In this document: one piece after another, positions 31,263-39,248 of the stretch
How positions within the stretch are numbered: the stretch's first letter is position 1
How the letters are laid out: each line of letters opens with the position of its first letter
Virus record (IMG/VR): IMGVR_UViG_3300029319_000077
Span: 1-51,907 of that record
Origin: a virus
Reading direction: 5' to 3' (one strand)
DNA length: 51,907 nt
Program-made: the position numbers and the translations under genes
The notes under the pieces: model-generated
Databases searched by the model: none
Told to the model about the DNA's origin: nothing
What the model saw: only the letters and a program-made list of their open reading frames with translations

Positions 31263-31972
31263 GGAGCCTGGGCCAGCTCAACGGCCCGCTCTTTATCATA
31301 CAACCAAAACACCAACAAATATCTATCACCACCTTCAACCGGTAAACCCCGGTGCATTTGTGAGAATGATGGAAATATTAAAGCATGGCCTGTTGGCAAT
31401 GGATTGACCTTACCGTAATTATGAAACTCAGTACCACCGCCTTTGTATTTACCTGTATTCAAAGGCACTACAACAGATATGTCTGCTGACTCATCATGGT
31501 GCCAGGCACCTTGTTTTTTGTCTTTCAAATTATAGTTAGCAATTTGAATGGTAGAGGCATGTGAAATTTTGCGTTGATACAAACTTATAAAAATTGGATT
31601 TAAGATTGTGTGTACTACAAACCACATAGATCTATAAAGCTCAGGGCAGTTATCACGCAAAGTTATTTCAGGTATTTGTCGCAACTTATCTTCATGTGGA
31701 TTTGGTGTAAACCCGATATGTTTTTGCATTTTTGGAATTTCGTCCATTAACATTTTGCAGAATTGTCTGCGAAACAATGGCACTCTAAAAATTTCAGGAT
31801 GTATTCTTTTTACGAGTTTATCTATTTTGGTTTTAGGCATTTTGTCCATTACACCGTCGTTAGTGCCAAAGGTAAGTAAATCGTTATAGGACTCTTCAAC
31901 AGCTTTAGCCAGGGACGGATTGACCATCCAATTGGACTGCATACTTAATAGATAATTTTTTAGCTTATACAT
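31259..31972 (-). CDS. 2OG-Fe(II) oxygenase
   Basis: 237 residues. The iron site is H158-x-D160 in GAWHHDESADISVVV and His207 in SQMHRGLPV; Arg217 in GGDRYLLVFWLY would bind 2-oxoglutarate. This is the standard double-stranded beta-helix arrangement of prolyl-hydroxylase-like enzymes. Such oxygenases are frequent in marine phages; substrates (protein, nucleotide or DNA base) are unknown. It converges with the exonuclease, sharing four bases. Confidence 0.85.
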   Translation of the reverse strand: MYKLKNYLLSMQSNWMVNPSLAKAVEESYNDLLTFGTNDGVMDKMPKTKIDKLVKRIHPEIFRVPLFRRQFCKMLMDEIPKMQKHIGFTPNPHEDKLRQIPEITLRDNCPELYRSMWFVVHTILNPIFISLYQRKISHASTIQIANYNLKDKKQGAWHHDESADISVVVPLNTGKYKGGGTEFHNYGKVNPLPTGHALIFPSFSQMHRGLPVEGGDRYLLVFWLYDKERAVELAQAP

Positions 31973-32012
31973 AGACTCTCTTGAGCCTATTTTACATGGA
32001 TGATAATTTACA

Positions 32013-32177
32013 TCAAGTTGACTTGTTTATCTCTTTTTTGTCAGAAACAAAAACATCTTGGCCCTTTAGTCTTTTTCTATTAGCACAATCAAGGGCGGAC
32101 CAGTTATCTCTGAACTTAGCAGTTCGCACGTACTCACCATCTAATTTTTCGTAAACATAATACTTAAGTTTTTTCAT
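32013..32177 (-). CDS. Small protein, 54 residues
   Basis: Starts MKKLKYYVYEKLDGEYVRTA and ends VFVSDKKEINKST. It begins inside the 3' end of the upstream gene (14-base overlap), so it is translationally coupled. Basic/charged; contains FRDNWSALDCANRKRLKGQD. Function unknown. Confidence 0.65.
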   Translation of the reverse strand: MKKLKYYVYEKLDGEYVRTAKFRDNWSALDCANRKRLKGQDVFVSDKKEINKST

Positions 32178-32475
32178 GTATCGCCACCTCCTGCTGATCT
32201 AAAAACTCTTGATAAATATCAGGGTGCTTTTCTATAAATGTATCTACTGCTTCTTTGAGATCACCAACTAAGAAAAATTTATGATATAAACATTCAACAT
32301 GTATTGATTGACCACCAATTCTAATTGGATGCTCATTTATAAAATCTGTTTTGCAAGTATCTATAAGATAACACATAGAACCTATACTATTACCTTTTCT
32401 CCCTCTTCCACTTTTTTTTCTTGACCACCACATTCGGCTATATTCAAAGCCCTTATAATTTTGTGTTTTTTTCAT
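32164..32475 (-). CDS. Hypothetical protein, 103 residues
   Basis: Start chosen at ATG 32475 (MKKTQNYKGFEYSRMWWSRK) because the longer frame to 32517 overlaps the upstream gene more deeply. Contains SKK/GRGRKG basic patch and CYLIDTCKTDFINEHPI, VECLYHKFFLVGDLKEAVDT. No family recognised. It is coupled to genes on both sides. Confidence 0.6.
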   Translation of the reverse strand: MKKTQNYKGFEYSRMWWSRKKSGRGRKGNSIGSMCYLIDTCKTDFINEHPIRIGGQSIHVECLYHKFFLVGDLKEAVDTFIEKHPDIYQEFLDQQEVAIHEKT

Positions 32476-32704
32476 TAAGCTGCTCCCAAGTAGTAAATTG
32501 TAAATATAACTTACCAAGTTTTAGTTGTGGACCATAGTGTTCACAAACTTCTAAATTAAAAAATGGTCTAGGATACTTGTAATTTCTTTTTGTAAAGTCC
32601 AACCAAACAAAAAATGACCAACAAGGTTTCCTAGAGTTTATTTGAAAACCATACTCCTTCTCCCTATTTGTAGGTCTTATAAGCTCCACAAAATAATTAG
32701 ACAT
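32453..32704 (-). CDS. Hypothetical protein, 83 residues
   Basis: Starts MSNYFVELIRPTNREKEYGF, with many aromatic residues (CWSFFVWLDFTKRNYKYPRP). The ATG adjoins the stop of the upstream gene. No recognised domain; may be an anti-host or regulatory early protein. Confidence 0.6.
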   Translation of the reverse strand: MSNYFVELIRPTNREKEYGFQINSRKPCWSFFVWLDFTKRNYKYPRPFFNLEVCEHYGPQLKLGKLYLQFTTWEQLNEKNTKL

Positions 32705-33121
32705 TTATTGGACCCCCTCCTCATCTGCATAAACAAACCCATCGATGTCAAAGTTGTCTATCGGCAGTGTTTGGCCATGAGTTTTGTAAAGCTCTTTGTA
32801 ATGTCTAGGACCAAGAGGAACCAAGAACCAGTGCTTGTCACCGTCAAACAAAACGTCACCACTTGAAGTAGATCTTAACCCCATAACGTTACCAGTTTTT
32901 TTGTTCACCGGAAGATCAGCTGTAATCTTTATCAAGTCACTGTAATCTTCGTTAACAACTGTCTCGCCATCGTAGACAAACTCGGCCTCTCTTGACCAAG
33001 AACCATTTAAGTTCTGAGTTAGATGAAAAGCTTCTCCTATAGAATTGACATTGACCTCAGCAACCTTTACATAGCCCTGGGTATTGTCACCAAATTTTTT
33101 TGCGTGAAATACTGTAATCAT
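32705..33121 (-). CDS. YodL-like phage protein
   Basis: 138 residues. The C-terminal part GLRSTSSGDVLFDGDKHWFL resembles the short RSTS-x-GD-V motif of YodL-type domains known from phages and large polyvalent proteins. Upstream: FHLTQNLNGSWSREAEFVYD. Ribosome site AAGGAGG. First gene of the minus-strand set driven by the promoter at 33160-33187. Function unknown. Confidence 0.65.
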   Translation of the reverse strand: MITVFHAKKFGDNTQGYVKVAEVNVNSIGEAFHLTQNLNGSWSREAEFVYDGETVVNEDYSDLIKITADLPVNKKTGNVMGLRSTSSGDVLFDGDKHWFLVPLGPRHYKELYKTHGQTLPIDNFDIDGFVYADEEGVQ

Positions 33122-33159
33122 TTATCCTCCTTTGTTAAAAATAAATTACCCACATACTT

Positions 33160-33187
33160 ATTATACACATTTGTATACTTTTGTATA
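33160..33187 (-). promoter_or_regulatory. Promoter with tandem TTTGTATA operator half-sites
   Basis: Minus strand: -35-like TATACA (33182-33187), 16-base spacer, -10 TATAAT (33160-33165). On the plus strand TTTGTATA occurs at 33170-33177 and 33180-33187, exactly 10 bases apart, and TATACA-N4-TGTATA spans 33162-33177. The nearest gene on the right encodes a ribbon-helix-helix regulator, which may bind here. Confidence 0.65.
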
Positions 33188-33240
33188 TATTTATTTAGCC
33201 TTATTTATAGATGAATATTTATTTGCAAATCATTGTAAAG

Positions 33241-33438
33241 ATGTATAAAATAACACCCAACATGAATGATAACGAAACAAATCTCAAAGGACGCAAAAGT
33301 CTTGCGGTAGATATTGATACCTATAAAATGCTGGAGGATATTTGCAGAACCGAGAGAAGAACCAAAATTGGCCAGCTTAGGCTGCTTATTGAGAGAGAAC
33401 ATAGTAAGATCAACGGTAGCGAATTACAGGCGGTTTGA
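33241..33438 (+). CDS. Ribbon-helix-helix transcription regulator
   Basis: 65 residues from ATG 33241 (alternatives 33211 and 33262). GRKSLAVDIDTYKMLEDICR, then RRTKIGQLRLLIEREH is a ribbon-helix-helix domain: a basic beta strand (RKSLAVDI) followed by two helices, as in Arc/CopG-type repressors. It lies right next to tandem TTTGTATA sites, so it may be the repressor of these and the related promoters. Confidence 0.7.
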   Translation: MYKITPNMNDNETNLKGRKSLAVDIDTYKMLEDICRTERRTKIGQLRLLIEREHSKINGSELQAV

Positions 33439-33440
33439 AC

Positions 33441-33782
33441 ATGAGCTATAAAGACAGGAACCTCATTGTATTTAATGAGACTTCCTCTCTTGATATGGAG
33501 CCCTGCATCGGAGTATGCACTCTTACATATCTACCTCACAAACGCTGTCAGGGTTGCGGATTATCATACGAAGATATGTATGGCGATGATAAAAAAGAAA
33601 TTAAATCCTGGATTAAAAAAACTGATGTTGAAAAAAAACTTGCAGTGATTGACGCTTGGACCGAGGGGTATTTCCCAAGACAGCGATTAGAGTATATCGC
33701 AGAAAAGAAAAACATCTCGCTCAATCAAGCACGAAAAATAATACAAGAGGAGATGATGAAAAATGCTAAACAAGTTATTTAA
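33441..33782 (+). CDS. DUF1289-like protein
   Basis: 113 residues from ATG 33441. The centre, EPCIGVCTLTYLPHKRCQGC, followed by GLSYEDMYGDDKKEIKSWIK, has the Cys-x3-Cys...Cys-x2-Cys layout and trailing helix of DUF1289 domains. These four Cys could bind a metal or Fe-S cluster. The C-terminal half adds an HTH-like helix pair (RLEYIAEKKNISLNQARKII). Possibly a regulator. Confidence 0.7.
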   Translation: MSYKDRNLIVFNETSSLDMEPCIGVCTLTYLPHKRCQGCGLSYEDMYGDDKKEIKSWIKKTDVEKKLAVIDAWTEGYFPRQRLEYIAEKKNISLNQARKIIQEEMMKNAKQVI

Positions 33783-34017
33783 CAAAACAAAACGAATACC
33801 TTCAACCTATCAAGAAAAACTACAACCGCAAGAAGTCATTGAACTTTACACAAGACTAACCCTGCATCAACAAGCAGCGATGATTAGACTTATGGCAAGA
33901 AACCTTGTTGTTAAAACTGACAATGAAGATTTATATGGTTATGAGTTAGACTTTGATGTCGTTGGCGCTATGATTGAAGCCAAGCCTTCAGGGTCAGACG
34001 ACGTTGTCGAAACCTAG
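33763..34017 (+). CDS. Hypothetical protein, 84 residues
   Basis: Starts MLNKLFNKTKRIPSTYQEKL, then QEVIELYTRLTLHQQAAMIR, and ends EAKPSGSDDVVET. Overlaps the upstream gene by 20 bases and converges with the late gene at 33994, sharing 24 bases. Helical, no known domain. It marks the border of early and late blocks. Confidence 0.6.
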   Translation: MLNKLFNKTKRIPSTYQEKLQPQEVIELYTRLTLHQQAAMIRLMARNLVVKTDNEDLYGYELDFDVVGAMIEAKPSGSDDVVET

Positions 34018-36456
34018 TCTTTGGGCTATCTCTCTATCTTTTTCATCCGGCAAAACACTGGGTGATAGAGCTAGCCCCAAGTCCGGCTCTGCAAACAAAT
34101 CTGCTTCTACATCAGGTATATCTATTTGATTGAGCCTATCCTGTAACGCAGCAATATTTATTTGTGGCTCCTCAACTATCGGCGCTTGTGGCACTGGTTG
34201 AAATACTTTATCCATTATTTCTTGGCTACCTATAGACTGCATAAATCTGCCTTGATTGGTCTGTAATTTTTCAGCTGGAACCTCTGATTTAGACTCATGT
34301 ATGTCAAGCGGCTCTACACTATCAGCTGTCAAGCCACTTACAACAGCTCTTACCTCTTCTCTTATGTCCGGATTAGCCTGGTATATTTGAAACAATCTTC
34401 TTGTATGTTGACCAAAACTTTGTGGATCGTATGCAGCTTTTTCTGCACCCTCAGTTAGCCAATCAACAAATTGTTTGTTTGTTAAAAGTTTTGCTGAAGC
34501 ATAAGGCCCAACCAGTCCACCCAGTCCATATTCAAAACCTTCTGATCCTAAAAATCTTCCGCCAAGCAAATCACCAGTCAAAAGTCCTAGCGTTCCTAAC
34601 GCATACCCTACTCTTGCAGTACCGGATGGATTAGCCATTTGTGCTGCTGACTTGCCAATTCTGTCAACAGTAAAGACAAGGTTGTCTAAAGAAGGAACCA
34701 AGTCTTGATATTCAGTTCCTTTGAATAAAGCTTCTTTGGCCTCTTTACTTAATTTGTTCCAATTAGTTAAAAATGTTTTTGGCGAAAATCCTTGTTCAGC
34801 AATATATTCAGCTCCATCTTTCAAAGCCTCCTCTCCTAGCTCTGCTGCGGTTGAAACTCCTGGAGTTGGTAATCCCATTCTACCAAGCATGTATCCTGAT
34901 AAAACGCTAAACTCTTCCGGCTTAAGTTCACCTCTTAATTTAATTAAATCTTCACCACCATCTCGAGCACCACTGAGAACATACTTTAAAGCATTGGTTG
35001 ATCTTACTTCACCCTTTTTGATTATTTCATCTATATATTTCATGCCACCAGCTTTTGCTGAATTTTCGCGCACAAACTTATTTGCAGACTTATACATCTT
35101 TAAAGCATTAGGATTTTCTGATCTAGCAACCAAAGCATCAAGATCTTTTGTAACATAGCCTACAAGCTCTTTTACTTTTCTTTGTGCACCTGAAAGAGCG
35201 CCCTGGCTTTCAGCCCTTCTTAGGTCATGCATTACTGAGGATCTAAAATCTTTTAGATTGTTATAACTTAACACACCCTCTTTTGCATCAGACAATACTT
35301 TTTCTGCTTGACGTAATGCTGTATGAAGCTCAGGTTTTCCGGTAGCTGTTTTAGATCTAGCTAAATATTTATTAACAAATTCAGTTGTGTGCTTTGCGTC
35401 AGAAACTAAATTATCAGGAATAAACTCGTTTACTTTGTTATACATACTTGTAACCTGGTTGTCGTATCTTACTCTTGCTGCTCTTGCAGAGTTCATTAAT
35501 CTTTCAGCAGCTTCAGAGGATGTTCTTACACCGCCATATTGTTCGGCCAACTCTTTAGCAAAATTGTCAATCTGATTTATAGTTTGTGTTGCATTGTCAT
35601 GCATAATTTTTGTTGAGGTCGGAGCTGCTGCTAACGCTGACTCAGCTAAATTTAAAACAGGGTTTGCAGTTACTTGTCCTGCTGTTGGATCTGTTATACC
35701 GGCTGACTCCATTCTTTGTTTTGCAATTTTTGCCTCAGGTGTTAAAGAACCAGTTGCATATCTGATAGGTTGTCCAGCAACATACTTAACGCCTTTTACT
35801 ATTTTATTTATAACAGGTCCACCAGCTGCATTTATTGTAGCTGTTGTGCCAACATCAAATAAACGCTCCATACCAGTTCTGCTATCTTCAGTCTCGCCAA
35901 AGAAATCTAAAATACCTATGTATGCCTCTCTTGCAGCAGCACTTCCAGCTCCTTCTCCAGCAACTACGCCAGCTGTCACACCAACCGGACCAGCGGGTGC
36001 GCCGACAATACCACCGCCAATAGCACCACCAATAGCACCGACAGTTTCAGCTATTTCAGGACCCACATCTAATAAATCTCTACCTGTTGGAAAAGGTATT
36101 CCAAACAATCTAAAGTCTTCATCAAATAAAGTAAGCTGTCCTGTTGCTGGGTTTGTAAAAACGAAATTACCTCTACCAAATTTTGCAGATCCATTTTCAG
36201 GATCTAAAATCTCAACGGGTAATGCGTCCGGAAAATACTGTTGTAATGTTGCTAACCTATCTTCAGGTTTTTGGGCTGCGCCAACAGCTGCCCGAACATT
36301 TGCGGGTGCACCAGTTCTTGTATCAACTGAATTTACAATTCGCTCCTGGGCGATTTGATCTATCAATGCATCCTCATAATTTTCTGATGAAGGTTGTTCG
36401 CCTTCAATCATTGAAAGCAAAATATCGTTGTCTAGTTGTTTAAAACCATCATTCAT
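33994..36456 (-). CDS. Large internal virion (ejection-type) protein
   Basis: 820 residues. Long helical regions (about 300-500: LHTALRQAEKVLSDAKEGVL, YNNLKDFRSSVMHDLRRAES) and a Gly/Ala-rich hydrophobic segment near residues 138-172 (TVGAIGGAIGGGIVGAPAGP) and another near 625-650. Such proteins in P22-type and pelagic podoviruses are packaged in the head and ejected to bridge the cell envelope. It is the last gene of the late block. Family inferred from position and composition. Confidence 0.7.
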   Translation of the reverse strand: MNDGFKQLDNDILLSMIEGEQPSSENYEDALIDQIAQERIVNSVDTRTGAPANVRAAVGAAQKPEDRLATLQQYFPDALPVEILDPENGSAKFGRGNFVFTNPATGQLTLFDEDFRLFGIPFPTGRDLLDVGPEIAETVGAIGGAIGGGIVGAPAGPVGVTAGVVAGEGAGSAAAREAYIGILDFFGETEDSRTGMERLFDVGTTATINAAGGPVINKIVKGVKYVAGQPIRYATGSLTPEAKIAKQRMESAGITDPTAGQVTANPVLNLAESALAAAPTSTKIMHDNATQTINQIDNFAKELAEQYGGVRTSSEAAERLMNSARAARVRYDNQVTSMYNKVNEFIPDNLVSDAKHTTEFVNKYLARSKTATGKPELHTALRQAEKVLSDAKEGVLSYNNLKDFRSSVMHDLRRAESQGALSGAQRKVKELVGYVTKDLDALVARSENPNALKMYKSANKFVRENSAKAGGMKYIDEIIKKGEVRSTNALKYVLSGARDGGEDLIKLRGELKPEEFSVLSGYMLGRMGLPTPGVSTAAELGEEALKDGAEYIAEQGFSPKTFLTNWNKLSKEAKEALFKGTEYQDLVPSLDNLVFTVDRIGKSAAQMANPSGTARVGYALGTLGLLTGDLLGGRFLGSEGFEYGLGGLVGPYASAKLLTNKQFVDWLTEGAEKAAYDPQSFGQHTRRLFQIYQANPDIREEVRAVVSGLTADSVEPLDIHESKSEVPAEKLQTNQGRFMQSIGSQEIMDKVFQPVPQAPIVEEPQINIAALQDRLNQIDIPDVEADLFAEPDLGLALSPSVLPDEKDREIAQRLGFDNVV

Positions 36457-37067
36457 AACAAGCCTCTCTCTTGTAGTTTTGCTTTGAGCTCAGGATCGGT
36501 TTTAGCTCTCTCTAACAATTCTTTAAGGGCATCCTCAGCAGTAGCAGAGCCACCAAATTTTTCAACTTCTTTTTTTGTTCTCTCATAAGCCTTACCCGCC
36601 TGGCCCTTCATCCCGGCATATGCATCTCTTCTTGCTTGTCTTTTAGCAAGCATGGTTCCTTCATCATCGCCAAACTCAGGAAAATAAGTTTTGTTAATCC
36701 AAACAATCTCACTGTCATTTATTACCGCACCAGTTTCTTGTCTAAGTTGAGCTGTTGAAAAATCTAATTTTGCTCTTTCGTATTGCTTATATTTTGGCGA
36801 GGACAGAAATCGTTCTATAGCATCGGGAACAAAAGGTAAATTATTCACTGCTATATCATAAACATTAACAGGGTTAAATCCGCTATCCTCCAACTCTTCT
36901 AACTGACGCAATGCATTCTCCATTCGAATAGCAAAGTTTGCTTGCCTTTTTTGTCCCTCAGTAAGAGGATCTTTTACTTTTTCAGTTCCAGGCAAAATTT
37001 CTGAAACTACTGCTGTAGTAGGCTCAGTCGCTGCAATCTCTTTTTCATCTATTTTTCTAAACGGCAT
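36453..37067 (-). CDS. Probable virion-associated protein
   Basis: 204 residues, helical and charged. Text: MPFRKIDEKEIAATEPTTAV, RQANFAIRMENALRQLEELE, LLERAKTDPELKAKLQERGL. It overlaps the start of the large ejection protein by four bases. Comparable middle-sized helical proteins accompany ejection proteins in podoviruses. No enzyme motif. Confidence 0.65.
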   Translation of the reverse strand: MPFRKIDEKEIAATEPTTAVVSEILPGTEKVKDPLTEGQKRQANFAIRMENALRQLEELEDSGFNPVNVYDIAVNNLPFVPDAIERFLSSPKYKQYERAKLDFSTAQLRQETGAVINDSEIVWINKTYFPEFGDDEGTMLAKRQARRDAYAGMKGQAGKAYERTKKEVEKFGGSATAEDALKELLERAKTDPELKAKLQERGLL

Positions 37068-37069
37068 AA

Positions 37070-37861
37070 TTATTCAAAAACTCCTTGGTTGCCCTCAGCA
37101 TCTACATAAACCGGTAATCCAGTCTTTGGATCAGTTTTTCCTGTATAAGTATAAATGACTCCGTTTTCTTCTACGGTTGATGGTATCGTTCCAACATTAG
37201 AGCCTCTCTTTTGTAGGATACCTTTTATGTCTATGCCAGGCTGCTGAACTTGTACAGTTCCTTGTTCGGTCTGTTGTAAAGTCACTTTTGGCTGTTCTGC
37301 TACAGCGACAGCTAACTCATACTCGGGTGTGTTTTTAAGATTAGGATTTTCTTCTGCTCTTAAAATAAAATTTAAAGCTGAAGCCAAAGTGCTTGTACCT
37401 TGGAACAGGCCGCCTTGTTCAATAGCTTGGTCAAACTGCATTTCTAAAATTTCTTTGGAAGTCTCAAGCTCTGCCTGCTTTTGTGCTTGTAATTGTTGAT
37501 AAGCAAGCATGGCTAGCTCTTGTCGCATTTTATCAGCGTCTGCTTTTCTTTTATTTACTTTGTCCGCAAAAGCATTGAAGCCCTGGGCTAATCCAAGACC
37601 TATAGAGGCCGGCCTGCCGCTTGCTGCTTGAGCAGATAAGCCAGCAGATAAAGAACTAGCTAATTCAAATATACTTGGTTTTTGATATTGAGGAAATAAA
37701 AAAGATAGCTCTTGCATTTGTGCTGCAATGTCATCTTGAGTAATAGGTGATTTTTGTAAGCCGCTATATAAAGCAATAATATCGTCCGCGCTTATTTCTG
37801 CTGTTCCACCATCTTGAAAAGCATCTATTTCTTCAGGTATCTGCGCTCTACCGATAGCCAT
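37070..37861 (-). CDS. Probable internal virion protein with F-Q-x-G-G tag
   Basis: 263 residues. N-terminus contains IPEEIDAFQDGG, a tag shared with three other late proteins. Helical Gln/Ala-rich middle (MRQELAMLAYQQLQAQKQAE) and a beta C-terminal end (NGVIYTYTGKTDPKTGLPVY). Overlaps the neighbour by 14 bases. Likely packaged or tail-lumen protein. Confidence 0.65.
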   Translation of the reverse strand: MAIGRAQIPEEIDAFQDGGTAEISADDIIALYSGLQKSPITQDDIAAQMQELSFLFPQYQKPSIFELASSLSAGLSAQAASGRPASIGLGLAQGFNAFADKVNKRKADADKMRQELAMLAYQQLQAQKQAELETSKEILEMQFDQAIEQGGLFQGTSTLASALNFILRAEENPNLKNTPEYELAVAVAEQPKVTLQQTEQGTVQVQQPGIDIKGILQKRGSNVGTIPSTVEENGVIYTYTGKTDPKTGLPVYVDAEGNQGVFE

Positions 37862-39248
37862 AACTGCCTCCGAACAAACTACCTAATCCACCGAACACAC
37901 CGAGTCCAGCTGCTAGTCCTGTTTGCAAGGGGCTAGGTGGAGGCGCATATTGGATTTGAGAGGTAAATCCACCACCCATTGGTACCGACTGGATGAAAGG
38001 CAACAGCGCTTGATATTGTGCGAGGGGTGCTTGTTGTGCTTGTAACAATGCTTCTCTCTGAGCATCTAGTCTCGCTTGATCAAGTGCTTGTTGTTGGCCT
38101 CCTATACCTAGCAACATGTTGACATCAGCAGCTTGCGATCCTTGTAATTGTTGACCTAATCCAGCTAAGGCACCAGCCCCTCCAAATAGGCCTGCTTGTT
38201 CTGCTCCGCCAAAACCAGCTAAAGCTTGGGCATATCTTTCTCCAGCCCCCAACCTTTGTTGTGCACCTCTTGCTAAAAACTCTGCTAAATTTTGTTGTGC
38301 GGCAAATCTCTGTTGCTCGCCTCCTCTTAAAAAATCTGCCAAGCTTGTTTGTGCACCCAATCTTTGTCCCAATAATCCAGCAATACCACTTGCAGCAAGT
38401 CTCTCTGCTTCTTTTTGTCTTGCAAATTCTTCCAATCCTAATTCTTGAGCTCTACCAAATCCTTGTGCTCTAATTCCACCTATTGCTCTAGTTAAACCTT
38501 CTCCCAAAGCTCTAGCTCTTTCCTCAGCTCCTAACCTTGCCCTAGAGCCAAACGCAGACTCGCCGCCTCTAGCTATATCTCCAGCACGAGCTGCAATATC
38601 TGCTTGAGCACCTTGTTCGACAATATCGCCTATGGTTTTTTGTATGACCGCCTCTTCAAACGGATTGTAAAATTGTTCAGTAAGTGAGGGGTCATATTCG
38701 CCCACGGTGCCTCTGACTAAATCAATTGCCTCACGCAAAGATCTACCAAAACCGCCAACATCTCTTTGCAGTCCCGACTCAATATCTTCTAAACCTCTAC
38801 CAAAACCGCGAACATCTCTTCCTAGTCTTGACTCAATACCACTCAATGCGGGATCAAAAGATCCAAAGGCGCCGCCATAAATATCTCTTGCTTGACCCAA
38901 GCCTCCAATAAGCGATCCTATTCCTTGCCCATATAATTGTTCTGCTTGTTGTAGGTAGGGCATATACGACCCGACTCCAGCTCCTGCTAAATTGAAAGCT
39001 TGTTGCTGGAACGGACTAAAGCCTGCAATTTCTCGCGGTATTACAATTGGGTTTCCTTCAGCATCAAAGAATGTTCTCTCAGCTGCTTGCATGGCGCCAG
39101 GAATAAATCCACCCTGACCACCAACACCAAATAACATTTGTTGAATTATGGGATCCATCCCCTGCAATGTGGTTACAGCTCCAGTTGCGTAAGGAGCTCC
39201 GCCTTCTTGCATTTCTATAACTTCTTTTTTAACTTCTTGGTCTTGCAT
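37848..39248 (-). CDS. Ala/Gln-rich virion protein with M-Q-x-G-G tag
   Basis: 466 residues. Starts MQDQEVKKEVIEMQEGG. The rest is highly rich in Ala, Gly, Gln and Leu with long helices (GIGGQQQALDQARLDAQREA) and repeated GRDVRGFGRGLEDIESGL-type units. It resembles internal or tape-like proteins of marine podoviruses. Overlaps the upstream gene by 20 bases. Role in DNA ejection inferred. Confidence 0.65.
   Translation of the reverse strand: MQDQEVKKEVIEMQEGGAPYATGAVTTLQGMDPIIQQMLFGVGGQGGFIPGAMQAAERTFFDAEGNPIVIPREIAGFSPFQQQAFNLAGAGVGSYMPYLQQAEQLYGQGIGSLIGGLGQARDIYGGAFGSFDPALSGIESRLGRDVRGFGRGLEDIESGLQRDVGGFGRSLREAIDLVRGTVGEYDPSLTEQFYNPFEEAVIQKTIGDIVEQGAQADIAARAGDIARGGESAFGSRARLGAEERARALGEGLTRAIGGIRAQGFGRAQELGLEEFARQKEAERLAASGIAGLLGQRLGAQTSLADFLRGGEQQRFAAQQNLAEFLARGAQQRLGAGERYAQALAGFGGAEQAGLFGGAGALAGLGQQLQGSQAADVNMLLGIGGQQQALDQARLDAQREALLQAQQAPLAQYQALLPFIQSVPMGGGFTSQIQYAPPPSPLQTGLAAGLGVFGGLGSLFGGSYGYR

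Noticed and set aside
35594-36358. Long plus-strand frame inside the large ejection protein gene
   Set aside because: It is an antisense shadow rich in Pro/Ala/Ser, with no ribosome site; the minus-strand frame has the consistent protein composition and operon context.
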